21,812 nt of DNA from Planctomycetota bacterium (lineage in GTDB: Bacteria > Planctomycetota > Phycisphaerae > Sedimentisphaerales > Anaerohalosphaeraceae). Position 1 is the stretch's first letter. Each line of letters starts with the position of its first letter. Shown here in pieces: positions 7,643 through 14,890 of the stretch. The translations under genes and the position numbers were made by a program. A model generated the notes under the pieces. It did no database searches. It had not been told where the DNA came from and saw nothing but the letters and a program-made list of their open reading frames with translations. The stretch covers positions 1 through 21,812 of the forward strand of contig JAGHBX010000099.1 of NCBI GenBank assembly GCA_021160785.1. The letters are read 5' to 3'.

Positions 7643-8284
7643 CTACTTGTCGTCTTCGTCCTCGTCGTCCTCGTCGACAGCTTTTTTGCCATGGTGCTCG
7701 CCATCGTCGTCATCGTCATCTACAGCTTTTTTGCCGTGGTGCTCGCCATCGTCGTCTGACTTGCCCTTTTCAACCTGTTCTTTGACCAGCCTGCCGTCAG
7801 GAGTCAAGAGCATCTCGCAGAGCCCGTCGCCTTTGCGAAACTTGATCTCGTACAGGACCATCGTTTTCCTCTCGCAGGCCAGATCTACTTTCTTGCCCGC
7901 CGCCTTGCGAGCCGCCTTCAGCGCCGCGGCCGGAACCTTGTCGGCGGCTATATGTTGTTCGATTTCCACTAATGCGCCCGCATCCGTAACCAGCACATCC
8001 ACATTGGCGCCCTCGCGACCCTTCCATGAGCCTTCATAGAATTTAGAGCCGTGCTCGATCTCCTCGGCAAACTCCGTAATCTTCGCCCCGTGAGCCATCT
8101 TCTTGAGTGTCGCCAGCGCCGCCTTAGAAACCTCTGCGGCAGTCACTTTACGCTCGGTTTCACCCGCCTTTGCCGCCGACCGGGGTTTGTCTTTTGCTTT
8201 GGCCTTCTTGGCATACCCCACCGCACACAGCATCACACCTGACATAATCACAACAGTAACCAGTTTCCAGTGTTTCCATCTCAT
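7643..8284 (-). CDS. Exported PepSY-like protein with acidic/His repeat tail
   Basis: 213 residues; AGGAGA precedes the ATG at a good distance. Residues 1-24 are a signal peptide (ending VGYA), followed by a Lys/Ala-rich linker. Residues about 45-172 resemble two PepSY-like units: VSKAALATLKKMAHGAKITE with VDVLVTDAGALVEIEQH, and VPAAALKAARKAAGKKVD with YEIKFRKGDGLCEMLLTPDG. The C-terminus is two 15-residue copies of DDDGEHHGKKAVDxD plus an acidic end, giving many Asp, Glu and His, plausible cation ligands. PepSY proteins are small exported proteins, often beside two-component systems. Here the gene lies directly upstream of a response regulator and kinase, so it is probably a regulon member or an accessory to signal sensing. 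Metal binding is inferred from composition only. Confidence 0.82.
   Translation of the reverse strand: MRWKHWKLVTVVIMSGVMLCAVGYAKKAKAKDKPRSAAKAGETERKVTAAEVSKAALATLKKMAHGAKITEFAEEIEHGSKFYEGSWKGREGANVDVLVTDAGALVEIEQHIAADKVPAAALKAARKAAGKKVDLACERKTMVLYEIKFRKGDGLCEMLLTPDGRLVKEQVEKGKSDDDGEHHGKKAVDDDDDDGEHHGKKAVDEDDEDEDDK
7667..7756 (-). repeat. Two tandem 45-base units in the PepSY-like gene
   Basis: Units at 7712-7756 and 7667-7711 encode residues 177-191 and 192-206, reading DDDGEHHGKKAVDDD and DDDGEHHGKKAVDED. The near-identity of the DNA points to a recent in-frame duplication. Confidence 0.85.
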
Positions 8285-8361
8285 TTTCTGTCTCCTTCAT
8301 CAAAAAAATTCGTGATCTTCCCGCCCGCCACACAATGGACCGGCCCTATATATCGGCTACA

Positions 8362-8396
8362 AGCATAGCAGGCTAAAGATGAGAAAACCATGAGAA
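8362..8396 (-). promoter_or_regulatory. Direct-repeat regulator site and -10 box upstream of PepSY-like gene
   Basis: On the minus strand the heptamer TTCTCAT occurs twice (8390-8396 and 8379-8385) with a 4-base gap, an 11-base period on one helix face. A -10-like TATGCT (8362-8367) follows 11 bases later. OmpR/PhoP-class regulators classically bind such direct repeats about 11-12 bases upstream of the -10 where the -35 is weak. The site is about 80 bases upstream of the PepSY-like ATG, and the only nearby regulator is of this class. Confidence 0.5.
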
Positions 8397-8423
8397 TTGA
8401 GTGTTTTTCCGCCAATATCGACT

Positions 8424-8525
8424 TTACGCCGAAGAATTTACGAGTTTGTACCCGCCCTTGTCGTTCGAGATGGTTCCGGACAGTACGCCGTTCTTGTGCC
8501 TCTCACCGAACTCCAACTTGCCCTG
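8424..8525 (-). pseudogene. C-terminal gene remnant, 33 codons
   Basis: Immediately below the sulfotransferase-like stop, a minus-strand frame runs from an in-frame TGA at 8526-8528 to a TAA at 8424-8426 with no credible start. It reads like real protein (GKLEFGERHKNG, then ISNDKGGYKLVN), and third codon positions are mostly G or C, like the resident genes and unlike the AT-rich gene beside it. It looks like the tail of a gene whose front was lost. The parent family is not recognised, and chance coding-like sequence remains possible. Confidence 0.4.
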
Positions 8526-8555
8526 TCAGTCGGCTGGCGAAGCAATTTCACCAGG

Positions 8556-9209
8556 TTACAAGTCGCCAAGCGAATATCCACACTTCTCAAACCACCCTCG
8601 ATGTCTTTCTTCAATCTGTTTTATTAAATCACTATCAATCAAGCCTTTCCATGACCCATGCCTGCCATCCGTCACATGATCACGGTAATATAAGTTCACA
8701 TTATGATAGGCCGCATTTTTTGAACCCTGACTTTGATAATCAAGCCCTTCAAGACTCTCTACTATCACTGCAGGATCAATATTTTGCATTCCAAAGAGAT
8801 TGGCAAGTTGTGTAATAATACTTTCCTTGTCCTCCAACATAGACTCATAACGCATTACAACATTTGCAACATTCATCCACTTTTCATATTCGCTAACAAG
8901 AGCATCCGCAATTTCAATAGATGGAACATGCTTGAATCTTCTAAGCATGCTCGCCATTGCATCTCTAATATCCCTGTATGAGTACACAATATATTTTGAC
9001 TGATTCACAAGATTCTCGTCGTAACGATGCACCTTTATCAGCATATATTTCTTCTTTGGAATTTTTTCCCAATCTCCTACCCAACCACAGCTAAACTGCT
9101 GCGATATAGAAGGTGAACTGGAAAGTAACAATCGGGCCGCATTGTATAACCATGTGCTCGCCGACCGCCGCATTCCAGCCGCTATGATTAATGCCGAGCT
9201 ACTTAACAT
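8556..9209 (-). CDS. Small sulfotransferase-like protein
   Basis: 217 residues from the ATG at 9207-9209, with GAGAGG 4 bases upstream; a TTG four codons earlier overlaps that ribosome site. The N-terminal strand and loop LIIAAGMRRSASTWLYNAAR resembles the 5'-phosphate-binding loop of PAPS-dependent sulfotransferases. YSYRDIRDAMASMLRRF resembles their 3'-phosphate-binding segment, and MRYESMLEDKESIITQLANLFG the following helix. It would transfer sulfate from PAPS to a carbohydrate or other acceptor; no acceptor is indicated. It is shorter than typical members (about 250-300). Base composition is clearly more AT-rich than the flanking genes, and a gene remnant abuts its 3' side, both suggesting acquisition. 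No signal peptide. Confidence 0.75.
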   Translation of the reverse strand: MLSSSALIIAAGMRRSASTWLYNAARLLLSSSPSISQQFSCGWVGDWEKIPKKKYMLIKVHRYDENLVNQSKYIVYSYRDIRDAMASMLRRFKHVPSIEIADALVSEYEKWMNVANVVMRYESMLEDKESIITQLANLFGMQNIDPAVIVESLEGLDYQSQGSKNAAYHNVNLYYRDHVTDGRHGSWKGLIDSDLIKQIEERHRGWFEKCGYSLGDL

Positions 9210-9285
9210 TCCACCTCTCAATCATTATTAACTTCGAAACCGATAACTTTACTAACCTGACATTTCGCATTTAACAAGCAAGAGT

Positions 9286-12200
9286 CTAATCGTCTGCCGC
9301 CCATGGCAAGGCGCTTAGCCACTGCCGGGTCATGAGGGCGAGATCGGCCAGATCAACCACACCGCTGCGATTAATATCACCTTCAATCGGCCACCTGCTC
9401 ATGCTTGCATAAAGCGTGTTGCCGTAGGCGCCGAGATTGACCCGGCCGCCGTTGGGCATCCGCTCGCGCCAGGGTGTTTCGGCGGGGTCGCCGCTGTCAA
9501 TCAAGGGGCTCGTCACCGCATCGAAGGTCCAAAGTCCCTCCAGGCCGTTATTGACGTCCGGGTCCAGGGGAACAAAGCGCCCCTTTTCCGACATCAGGTG
9601 GTAGTCGTTGTTTTCGGGATCGGCAAACAGGGGGGATAGTTGGCTCTTGTAGACGATCTGCATTTCCTCGGCAGACAAGGCCCTGTTGAAAATCATTACG
9701 TCGTCAATCGCACCAAAGAATTCGCGGTCGTCATAACTTGCCCCCCCCCGCATGCCAATCCATAAATCGGCGCCGAGGCTGTCGGGAACGAGCGTTATGG
9801 GATAGGCGGAGGCGCCCTGCTCGACCGGCAGGCCGTTATAATAAAAGGCGGTGGTCAGCGTGGAAGCATCGAACGTAACGGCAACATGCTGCCATACGCC
9901 AGGTGTGACTACTTCGACGCTGTAGGCCCGGCCGTTGTTCTCGTTTTTCTCGACGTCAAGGCGGATTCGATTTCTGTCGATGCTGAGTATGTATTCCTTA
10001 TCCAATTGGCTGGTGACCTTGCTCATGATGACATGAATGTAGTTGGTCAACTCCGGTTTGATCCAGGCGCTCAGCGTGTAATTGCCCGTGCCGACACTGA
10101 TTGCAGGGCTGCTGGGAACCAATACATAATCGGCGTTTCCGTTAAAGTCCATCGCCCCTTTGGCCTGACCTTCGGTCCAAACGGGACCATCGACTGCGCC
10201 ATCACTGGATCCGACCGAGTCAAACGCCGTCTCGCCGCCGCCTTCATCGAACTTCCAGTGAGCCGCCGCATCGACCGGATCCCAGTCCCAACTGTAGCGA
10301 CTTTGATAACCCTCATCGATATTGCCCTCGGCATTGTTCCAGAAGATGCAGTTGCTGATATCGGGCTGGGCGCCGCCGAACACCCGGATGCCGAAATCGT
10401 TATTGACGATGGTCATGTTTTTTATCGTCGGGGAGCTTGCCATGCAGAATATTGCGCGGTAGCTGTCGCGTATTATAAAGTTACTCAGCACACTGCCCGC
10501 CCCCTCTCCCTCTTGAAACGAGAACGCATATCCCACCTGTGTCTGCACCACAGCGGCATCGGCGGCACTGCAAACGGTAATCGCCTTGCCCTGGAAATAA
10601 ACCTGCTCATTGTAGACACCGGGCCAGGCCAGCACAGTGTCGTCGTCAACGGCCTGATCGATACCCCGGTTGATGGTGGCAAACGCTGTCTCTCTGCTCA
10701 GCCCGTCGTTGAGGTCATTGCCGCTGCCGGCGTCGACGTGAAAGACGGTTGATGGATTTGCAAGGGCGGCGATGTCGTCGGGACTCAGCGCATAGTTGTA
10801 AACGCGAACATCGTCGATCAGCCCGTTGAAGAATCGGTCCGGTCTTTCAGCGTTACTCCCGAGGAGGACATCGTAGCCGCTGACATTGATCTGCCCCGAG
10901 GCAACACTGCTCACATCGAGAACGCCGTCGATATACAGCGATATTTGGGCGCCGTTATAGACGCCGGCGGCGTGATGCCACATCCCGTCGTCGACGCGGA
11001 TATTGCCCATAATGTTGCCCCATTGCGTATCTGGCGCCGCCACGCCCGTGCAGGCAAATTCCAGTGCGCCGGGGTTGGTGTCGATCCTGGCGCTTTGCAG
11101 TCGCCAGGCATCGTCGCCCTTGGCAATGATCGGCCGCCAGAAGTCGGTAAATTCATCGACCCTTATCCATGCGCTGAGGGTGATCTCATTTCGGATATCG
11201 AATACACCGCCGACGCCGCAATTGACATAGTCGCCGGCGCCGTCAAAGGCCAGCGCCCCGTCGATCCGTCCGTCGCCGGGCGCCCAGACAGGATCGCCCT
11301 CCAGCGAGCCGTCGTTGCCCCCAACCGAATCATAAGCGGCGCCGCCGTCGGCTTCATCCAGCTTCCAGCGGGCCACAAGTGCGGGCGTAACGAAGAACTC
11401 ATAGGCGCCCATATCCACAGCGCCGTCGTTGATGCGCTGCCGGCCGTCAAGGTCCGTTTCGTTGGGATCGGTCATACGCAGCGGATTGCCCGCGTTGATA
11501 CACGGCGAATCCACAACCAGACGCAGATTGTCGTCGGCCGTGCCGAAAATATCGTCCTCGCCGTCGGCGTCGACAAACAGCGGGTCGGCATGGGCATTGT
11601 TCACACCGGTAAGACCGTTCGGGACATCGCTGTAACGGACCGAAACCGTCCCGCCCGACATACTTATCTCTTCATAGATAATGCAGTTGTTTATATCGGC
11701 GTTGCCCGCGATTGCATAGAACCCGCCGCCGCCGTCGCTTGCCCAGTTGCCGCTGAAGGTGCAGTTGTTAAACGTCGCGTCGCCGCCGTTGTGAAAGACG
11801 CCCCCGCCGCCGTAGTCCTCGGCCCGATTGCCGCTGAACAGGCAGTTCACAAAAACCGCATCGGACGAACTATCATATACCCCCCCGCCGCTGTCAAACG
11901 CCCAGTTGCCGATGAACATGCAGTTGATCACCAGCGGGCTGCTGTCGATATTGACCATCCCGCCGCCCTTCTCCCCGACGTTATACACAACGCGGCAATT
12001 AATCACGGTCAAAACGGCCGAGTCAATGAGCATTCCGCCGCCGGAGATAAGCTGCGAATGAAAGCTGCTTCCTCCCCGGATGGTGAATCCTTCCAGAACG
12101 GTCCCCTCGTCAACGCCGTTTGCAATCACAACGTACAGACTGTTCTCGTCACGCGTGGTGTTATTGTATAATTCAAAAGGAGTGGTTAAAATTGCGTCAT

Positions 12201-12582
12201 TGTCGTTAAAATCGCCGCAGAGCACCGTTTCAAATGCACTAAAGTCCCGCTCGTTCGGGTCGGCGGCGCCGAAGCCTGCGTATCCCCCGCGAAGGGCCAC
12301 GCCATCGACGAGGACAAAAGCGGCATTGCGGTCCCCGCTGCCATTGGGAGCGGCTGTGCTCCTGTCCGGGTAGTATATTCCTGCCGCAACGCAGATATCA
12401 TCACCCGGCTGCGCGACAGCCAGCGCATCCTGAGGGTAGACCAGCGCGGCAGACCAGCTTATACCGTCGCCGCCGGCGGCGGCATCGCCATCGACGTAGA
12501 TTCTCGCCGCCGGGCAATAGCCCCACAGCAGGACGGTAAAGAAAAGGAGGACCGGCAGGATTTTGAGATTTTTTCTTTTCAT
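9286..12582 (-). CDS. Giant secreted beta-helix/LamG protein with dockerin-like C-terminus
   Basis: 1098 residues from the ATG at 12580-12582 (GGAG 5 bases upstream; signal peptide MKRKNLKILPVLLFF... follows). An upstream in-frame ATG at 12657 would overlap the sigma factor gene and bury the signal peptide. Modules: parallel beta-helix 1 at about 28-400, with repeated GGG...NC.F.GN turns and ending in MGAYEF; LamG 1 at about 401-605 (ARWKLDEADGG to DDVRVYNYAL); beta-helix 2 at about 610-765; LamG 2 at about 772-980 (HWKFDEGGGETAFDSVG to DDVMIFNRAL); closing beta-helix part (SPLFADPENNDYHL, NLGAYGNT); and one calcium-loop dockerin-like segment GDINRSGVVDLADLALMTRQWL at about 1068-1089. Likely outside the cell, binding or acting on polysaccharide or adhering; no catalytic residues could be assigned. 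Gene start is 25 bases after the sigma factor stop. Confidence 0.88.
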   Translation of the reverse strand: MKRKNLKILPVLLFFTVLLWGYCPAARIYVDGDAAAGGDGISWSAALVYPQDALAVAQPGDDICVAAGIYYPDRSTAAPNGSGDRNAAFVLVDGVALRGGYAGFGAADPNERDFSAFETVLCGDFNDNDAILTTPFELYNNTTRDENSLYVVIANGVDEGTVLEGFTIRGGSSFHSQLISGGGMLIDSAVLTVINCRVVYNVGEKGGGMVNIDSSPLVINCMFIGNWAFDSGGGVYDSSSDAVFVNCLFSGNRAEDYGGGGVFHNGGDATFNNCTFSGNWASDGGGGFYAIAGNADINNCIIYEEISMSGGTVSVRYSDVPNGLTGVNNAHADPLFVDADGEDDIFGTADDNLRLVVDSPCINAGNPLRMTDPNETDLDGRQRINDGAVDMGAYEFFVTPALVARWKLDEADGGAAYDSVGGNDGSLEGDPVWAPGDGRIDGALAFDGAGDYVNCGVGGVFDIRNEITLSAWIRVDEFTDFWRPIIAKGDDAWRLQSARIDTNPGALEFACTGVAAPDTQWGNIMGNIRVDDGMWHHAAGVYNGAQISLYIDGVLDVSSVASGQINVSGYDVLLGSNAERPDRFFNGLIDDVRVYNYALSPDDIAALANPSTVFHVDAGSGNDLNDGLSRETAFATINRGIDQAVDDDTVLAWPGVYNEQVYFQGKAITVCSAADAAVVQTQVGYAFSFQEGEGAGSVLSNFIIRDSYRAIFCMASSPTIKNMTIVNNDFGIRVFGGAQPDISNCIFWNNAEGNIDEGYQSRYSWDWDPVDAAAHWKFDEGGGETAFDSVGSSDGAVDGPVWTEGQAKGAMDFNGNADYVLVPSSPAISVGTGNYTLSAWIKPELTNYIHVIMSKVTSQLDKEYILSIDRNRIRLDVEKNENNGRAYSVEVVTPGVWQHVAVTFDASTLTTAFYYNGLPVEQGASAYPITLVPDSLGADLWIGMRGGASYDDREFFGAIDDVMIFNRALSAEEMQIVYKSQLSPLFADPENNDYHLMSEKGRFVPLDPDVNNGLEGLWTFDAVTSPLIDSGDPAETPWRERMPNGGRVNLGAYGNTLYASMSRWPIEGDINRSGVVDLADLALMTRQWLSALPWAADD

Positions 12583-12607
12583 CGCCTCTCCGGGTGAAAC
12601 AGCCGCC

Positions 12608-14521
12608 TTATCTTGCCACGGCTTTTTGAGCCAGATACAAAGGCCACAAAACACCATCCAAATGACGTTCGCCGGTGTATCCGCCCGCCCCGGGCGTCAT
12701 CATCTTGTCGGCAGGCCGGTCTGCGTGCTCGTTATACGAAAAATTCAAAGTACCTTCATGCTCGATGCCGGCGGCGTCCCTGACGTAGAGCCTGATCGTC
12801 CTGATAACATCGGCCTGCATGTCTATCTCGTAAATCAATCTGCCTTGGCGCCACGTCAATTCCACCTCGACTACGTCCTTTCCTCTGGCTTTGCGCGTCT
12901 CGAACCGGACCTCTTGCCCGGCGGCATCGCGCCTGACCATATCGATCGTGTGCAGCCCCATCCACGGACGACCGAATCCCGCAAAGAGAGCCTCCGCCGC
13001 AAACGTAGTCCGCACCCTCCCGGCCGAATCGAAGACCTGCGTTCCCTCTCCGGTCTGCTCGATAATGAGTCGGTCGCCCAACTGCAGTTTAAGCCATGGC
13101 TTATGCTTGAGACTGCTTTCGTAAACAAACGGCAGACAGCCCAGCCCTTTTACGCTTTCTCCTGCGATCTCACCTGTGACGGTAAAATAAGTCCACCCTC
13201 GCCTGTGCATCTCATCACGCCGGTCTTCAACTCTCACATCAGCCGGCCAATCGTACTGGTAATACTGCTCGTACAGTACGCTCGGGTGTTGTATTACCTG
13301 GACCGTCCCGCCACCCTCGGCGGCGCGCGGCGTGGCAATCACCAGCGTGCCGCTGCCAATGCCGGCGACGCGCCCGACTTCAGTGGACTTGCCTTCGATA
13401 CGCGAAATGAAGCGGCTCATCGCCGGACTGTCGGTTGGAAGACGCATCACCGAAAGTTTCTCGGAGTACATCCGATGGTTGGTCTTATAGACCGTGGACC
13501 GTTTGCGGTCAAAGTAGTAGTTGCCGAGATTGTTCTGCAGCCACACGCAATACGGCTGCTTGCCGTGCCTGTCGGGCTTCATCTTGCGCATCATGACCGA
13601 CTTGTCCGGTCCGTCGGGAAAAAACCACCAGTCCTGTTCGACATTCCCTGGAATCTGCACCGACCCTGGCGCAAGGTTCACTTGCCCGGCGTCTGACAGG
13701 CCATTGGTAACACTGACAGTCGATATGCCCGAACCGCCTGGCGGATCCGGCGGCGTCTGCGTTGTCACCATAACAGCCCCGACAGTGATCACGCCTGCCG
13801 CTGCAAGCGATACGATCCCTGCCTTGCTGCCCGCCGTCCCTGCCAGAGCAGCCGTAACGCCAACCTTGGTCGCCGCCGCCGTCACCGCTATCTGACCGGC
13901 GGCAGCCTCACTCGGAGCCGTCATCTTCCCGAATACAACCAAAGCCGTCAGCAACGCCCCTTTTCCAAGTCCTCGGCGAGAAAGCTGTTTTGCCAATGAT
14001 TTCTTGGCCCTGAAGAAAAGAACACGTGCATTAAATTCAGTACAGCCCAACTCCTCCGCAATCTGGGCATAACCCATATCTTCGTAGCATCGCATCACCA
14101 GCACTTCACGATACCGTGCCCTCAGATGCACCATCGTGTCGCGAACAATCTGCTTGAGTTCCTGAGAGACAAGATTCGCCAGCCCCTCGTGCTCTTGTTC
14201 GCCGACACCGGCATATCCCTCTTCGGACAGCGGTACCGTGCGACGAGCCTTCTCTCGGGTGTAGTGATGATAGACCTTATTCAGAGCAATCCGGCGAAGC
14301 CACGGCCAGAAGCGATCGGCACGCTCAAGTTTATCCAGGAATCTGAACATTTCCAACATACTCTCCTGAACGACATCCTGACTCAGTTCATCCCGCATTG
14401 TAAGGCGGAAAACATACGTATACAACTGCTGGCGGGCATGCTCAGACAGACGGTTTAAGCTCTCACCATCGCCATGCTGAGCTTTTTCCACTAATTCCTT
14501 ATAGTTTACGCTGTCAGACAT
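12608..14521 (-). CDS. ECF-type sigma factor fused to membrane segment and large C-terminal domain
   Basis: 637 residues, over three times an ordinary ECF sigma factor (about 180-200). Region 2 spans about 10-90 (DELSQDVVQESMLEMFRFLDKL, FWPWLRRIALNKVYHHYTREKARR) and region 4 about 118-175 (RYREVLVMRCYEDMGYAQIAEELGCTEFNARVLFFRAKKSL, with its helix-turn-helix). Residues about 188-252 are hydrophobic and Ala/Gly-rich, with a likely membrane helix at 233-252 (AGIVSLAAAGVITVGAVMV). Residues 255-637 follow a Pro/Gly linker and look like a beta-rich outer-membrane-lipoprotein-sorting type of domain (TVYKTNHRMYSEKLSVMRLP, RLIYEIDMQADVIRTIRLYV), predicted outside the membrane; that domain is not firmly recognised. 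Planctomycetes are known for ECF sigma factors with C-terminal extensions. A secreted-protein gene follows 25 bases downstream, a likely co-transcribed partner. Confidence 0.88.
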   Translation of the reverse strand: MSDSVNYKELVEKAQHGDGESLNRLSEHARQQLYTYVFRLTMRDELSQDVVQESMLEMFRFLDKLERADRFWPWLRRIALNKVYHHYTREKARRTVPLSEEGYAGVGEQEHEGLANLVSQELKQIVRDTMVHLRARYREVLVMRCYEDMGYAQIAEELGCTEFNARVLFFRAKKSLAKQLSRRGLGKGALLTALVVFGKMTAPSEAAAGQIAVTAAATKVGVTAALAGTAGSKAGIVSLAAAGVITVGAVMVTTQTPPDPPGGSGISTVSVTNGLSDAGQVNLAPGSVQIPGNVEQDWWFFPDGPDKSVMMRKMKPDRHGKQPYCVWLQNNLGNYYFDRKRSTVYKTNHRMYSEKLSVMRLPTDSPAMSRFISRIEGKSTEVGRVAGIGSGTLVIATPRAAEGGGTVQVIQHPSVLYEQYYQYDWPADVRVEDRRDEMHRRGWTYFTVTGEIAGESVKGLGCLPFVYESSLKHKPWLKLQLGDRLIIEQTGEGTQVFDSAGRVRTTFAAEALFAGFGRPWMGLHTIDMVRRDAAGQEVRFETRKARGKDVVEVELTWRQGRLIYEIDMQADVIRTIRLYVRDAAGIEHEGTLNFSYNEHADRPADKMMTPGAGGYTGERHLDGVLWPLYLAQKAVAR

Positions 14522-14689
14522 ACGTCCGCCACTACATAAAAGAGTGCCCGCATGGGGCCTGCATTACGTTTTTTCTCGGAAAATAAGCCGGTTTAAGAAC
14601 TTTGCGACACATTATCAGCCTGCCACAGGCCAAAAACACCGCCGCGGCCCTTTTATCAACCCCCTGACAAGTACTGATCATCAAACAGC

Positions 14690-14718
14690 ATTATAACGAA
14701 AACCCCCCATTTTTGCAA
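14690..14718 (-). promoter_or_regulatory. Sigma70-like promoter for the sigma factor gene
   Basis: On the minus strand TTGCAA (14713-14718) and a perfect TATAAT (14690-14695) are spaced by 17 bases. Transcription would start about 160 bases before the sigma factor ATG and continue into the beta-helix gene. No ECF-type promoter motif (AAC ... CGT) was evident. Confidence 0.55.
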
Positions 14719-14808
14719 CCCCAAACCCCAAATCAAACATATGCCGACGTTCCTTATCGCTTTCCAGGGCAGCAGTATACTGTCCCCCATTATTCCGCGA
14801 TAAGCTAT

Positions 14809-14848
14809 AAAAAAGGTCGGGCGTCCGACAAATAGCCAGACGCCCGAC
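14809..14848 (-). terminator. Intrinsic terminator after the LamG/PKD gene pair
   Basis: A perfect 10-base inverted repeat (GTCGGGCGTC at 14816-14825 and GACGCCCGAC at 14839-14848, 13-base loop) is followed, on the minus strand, by one base and then six T. It lies about 40 bases past the stop at 14891 and closes the two-gene LamG unit. Confidence 0.88.
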
Positions 14849-14890
14849 TCTTTCATTGCTTATGCGTCATAGTGCAACGCATCTGGTCAA

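Larger units (their letters stand above)
14522..14890. other. Intergenic region between sigma factor and LamG protein genes
   Basis: 369 bases without a credible gene. From the right it holds the terminator of the LamG/PKD gene (14809-14848), then a minus-strand promoter (14690-14718) and a roughly 160-base leader to the sigma factor ATG. The leader contains a short GCCTG-TGG-CAGGC hairpin (around 14610-14625) of unknown meaning. Confidence 0.7.

Noticed and set aside
7647..8039. Plus-strand open frame beginning with a poly-Ser run
   Set aside because: It is antisense to the Asp-rich tail of the PepSY-like protein; GTC/GAC-type codons read backwards give Ser runs.
8390..8815. Plus-strand open frames of up to 141 codons across the sulfotransferase 3' end
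   Set aside because: They are antisense to the sulfotransferase-like gene and the remnant, with no recognisable protein character.
10945..13696. Long plus-strand open frames opposite the beta-helix and sigma factor genes
   Set aside because: Their products show no domain or ribosome site, while the minus strand encodes recognisable modules throughout.
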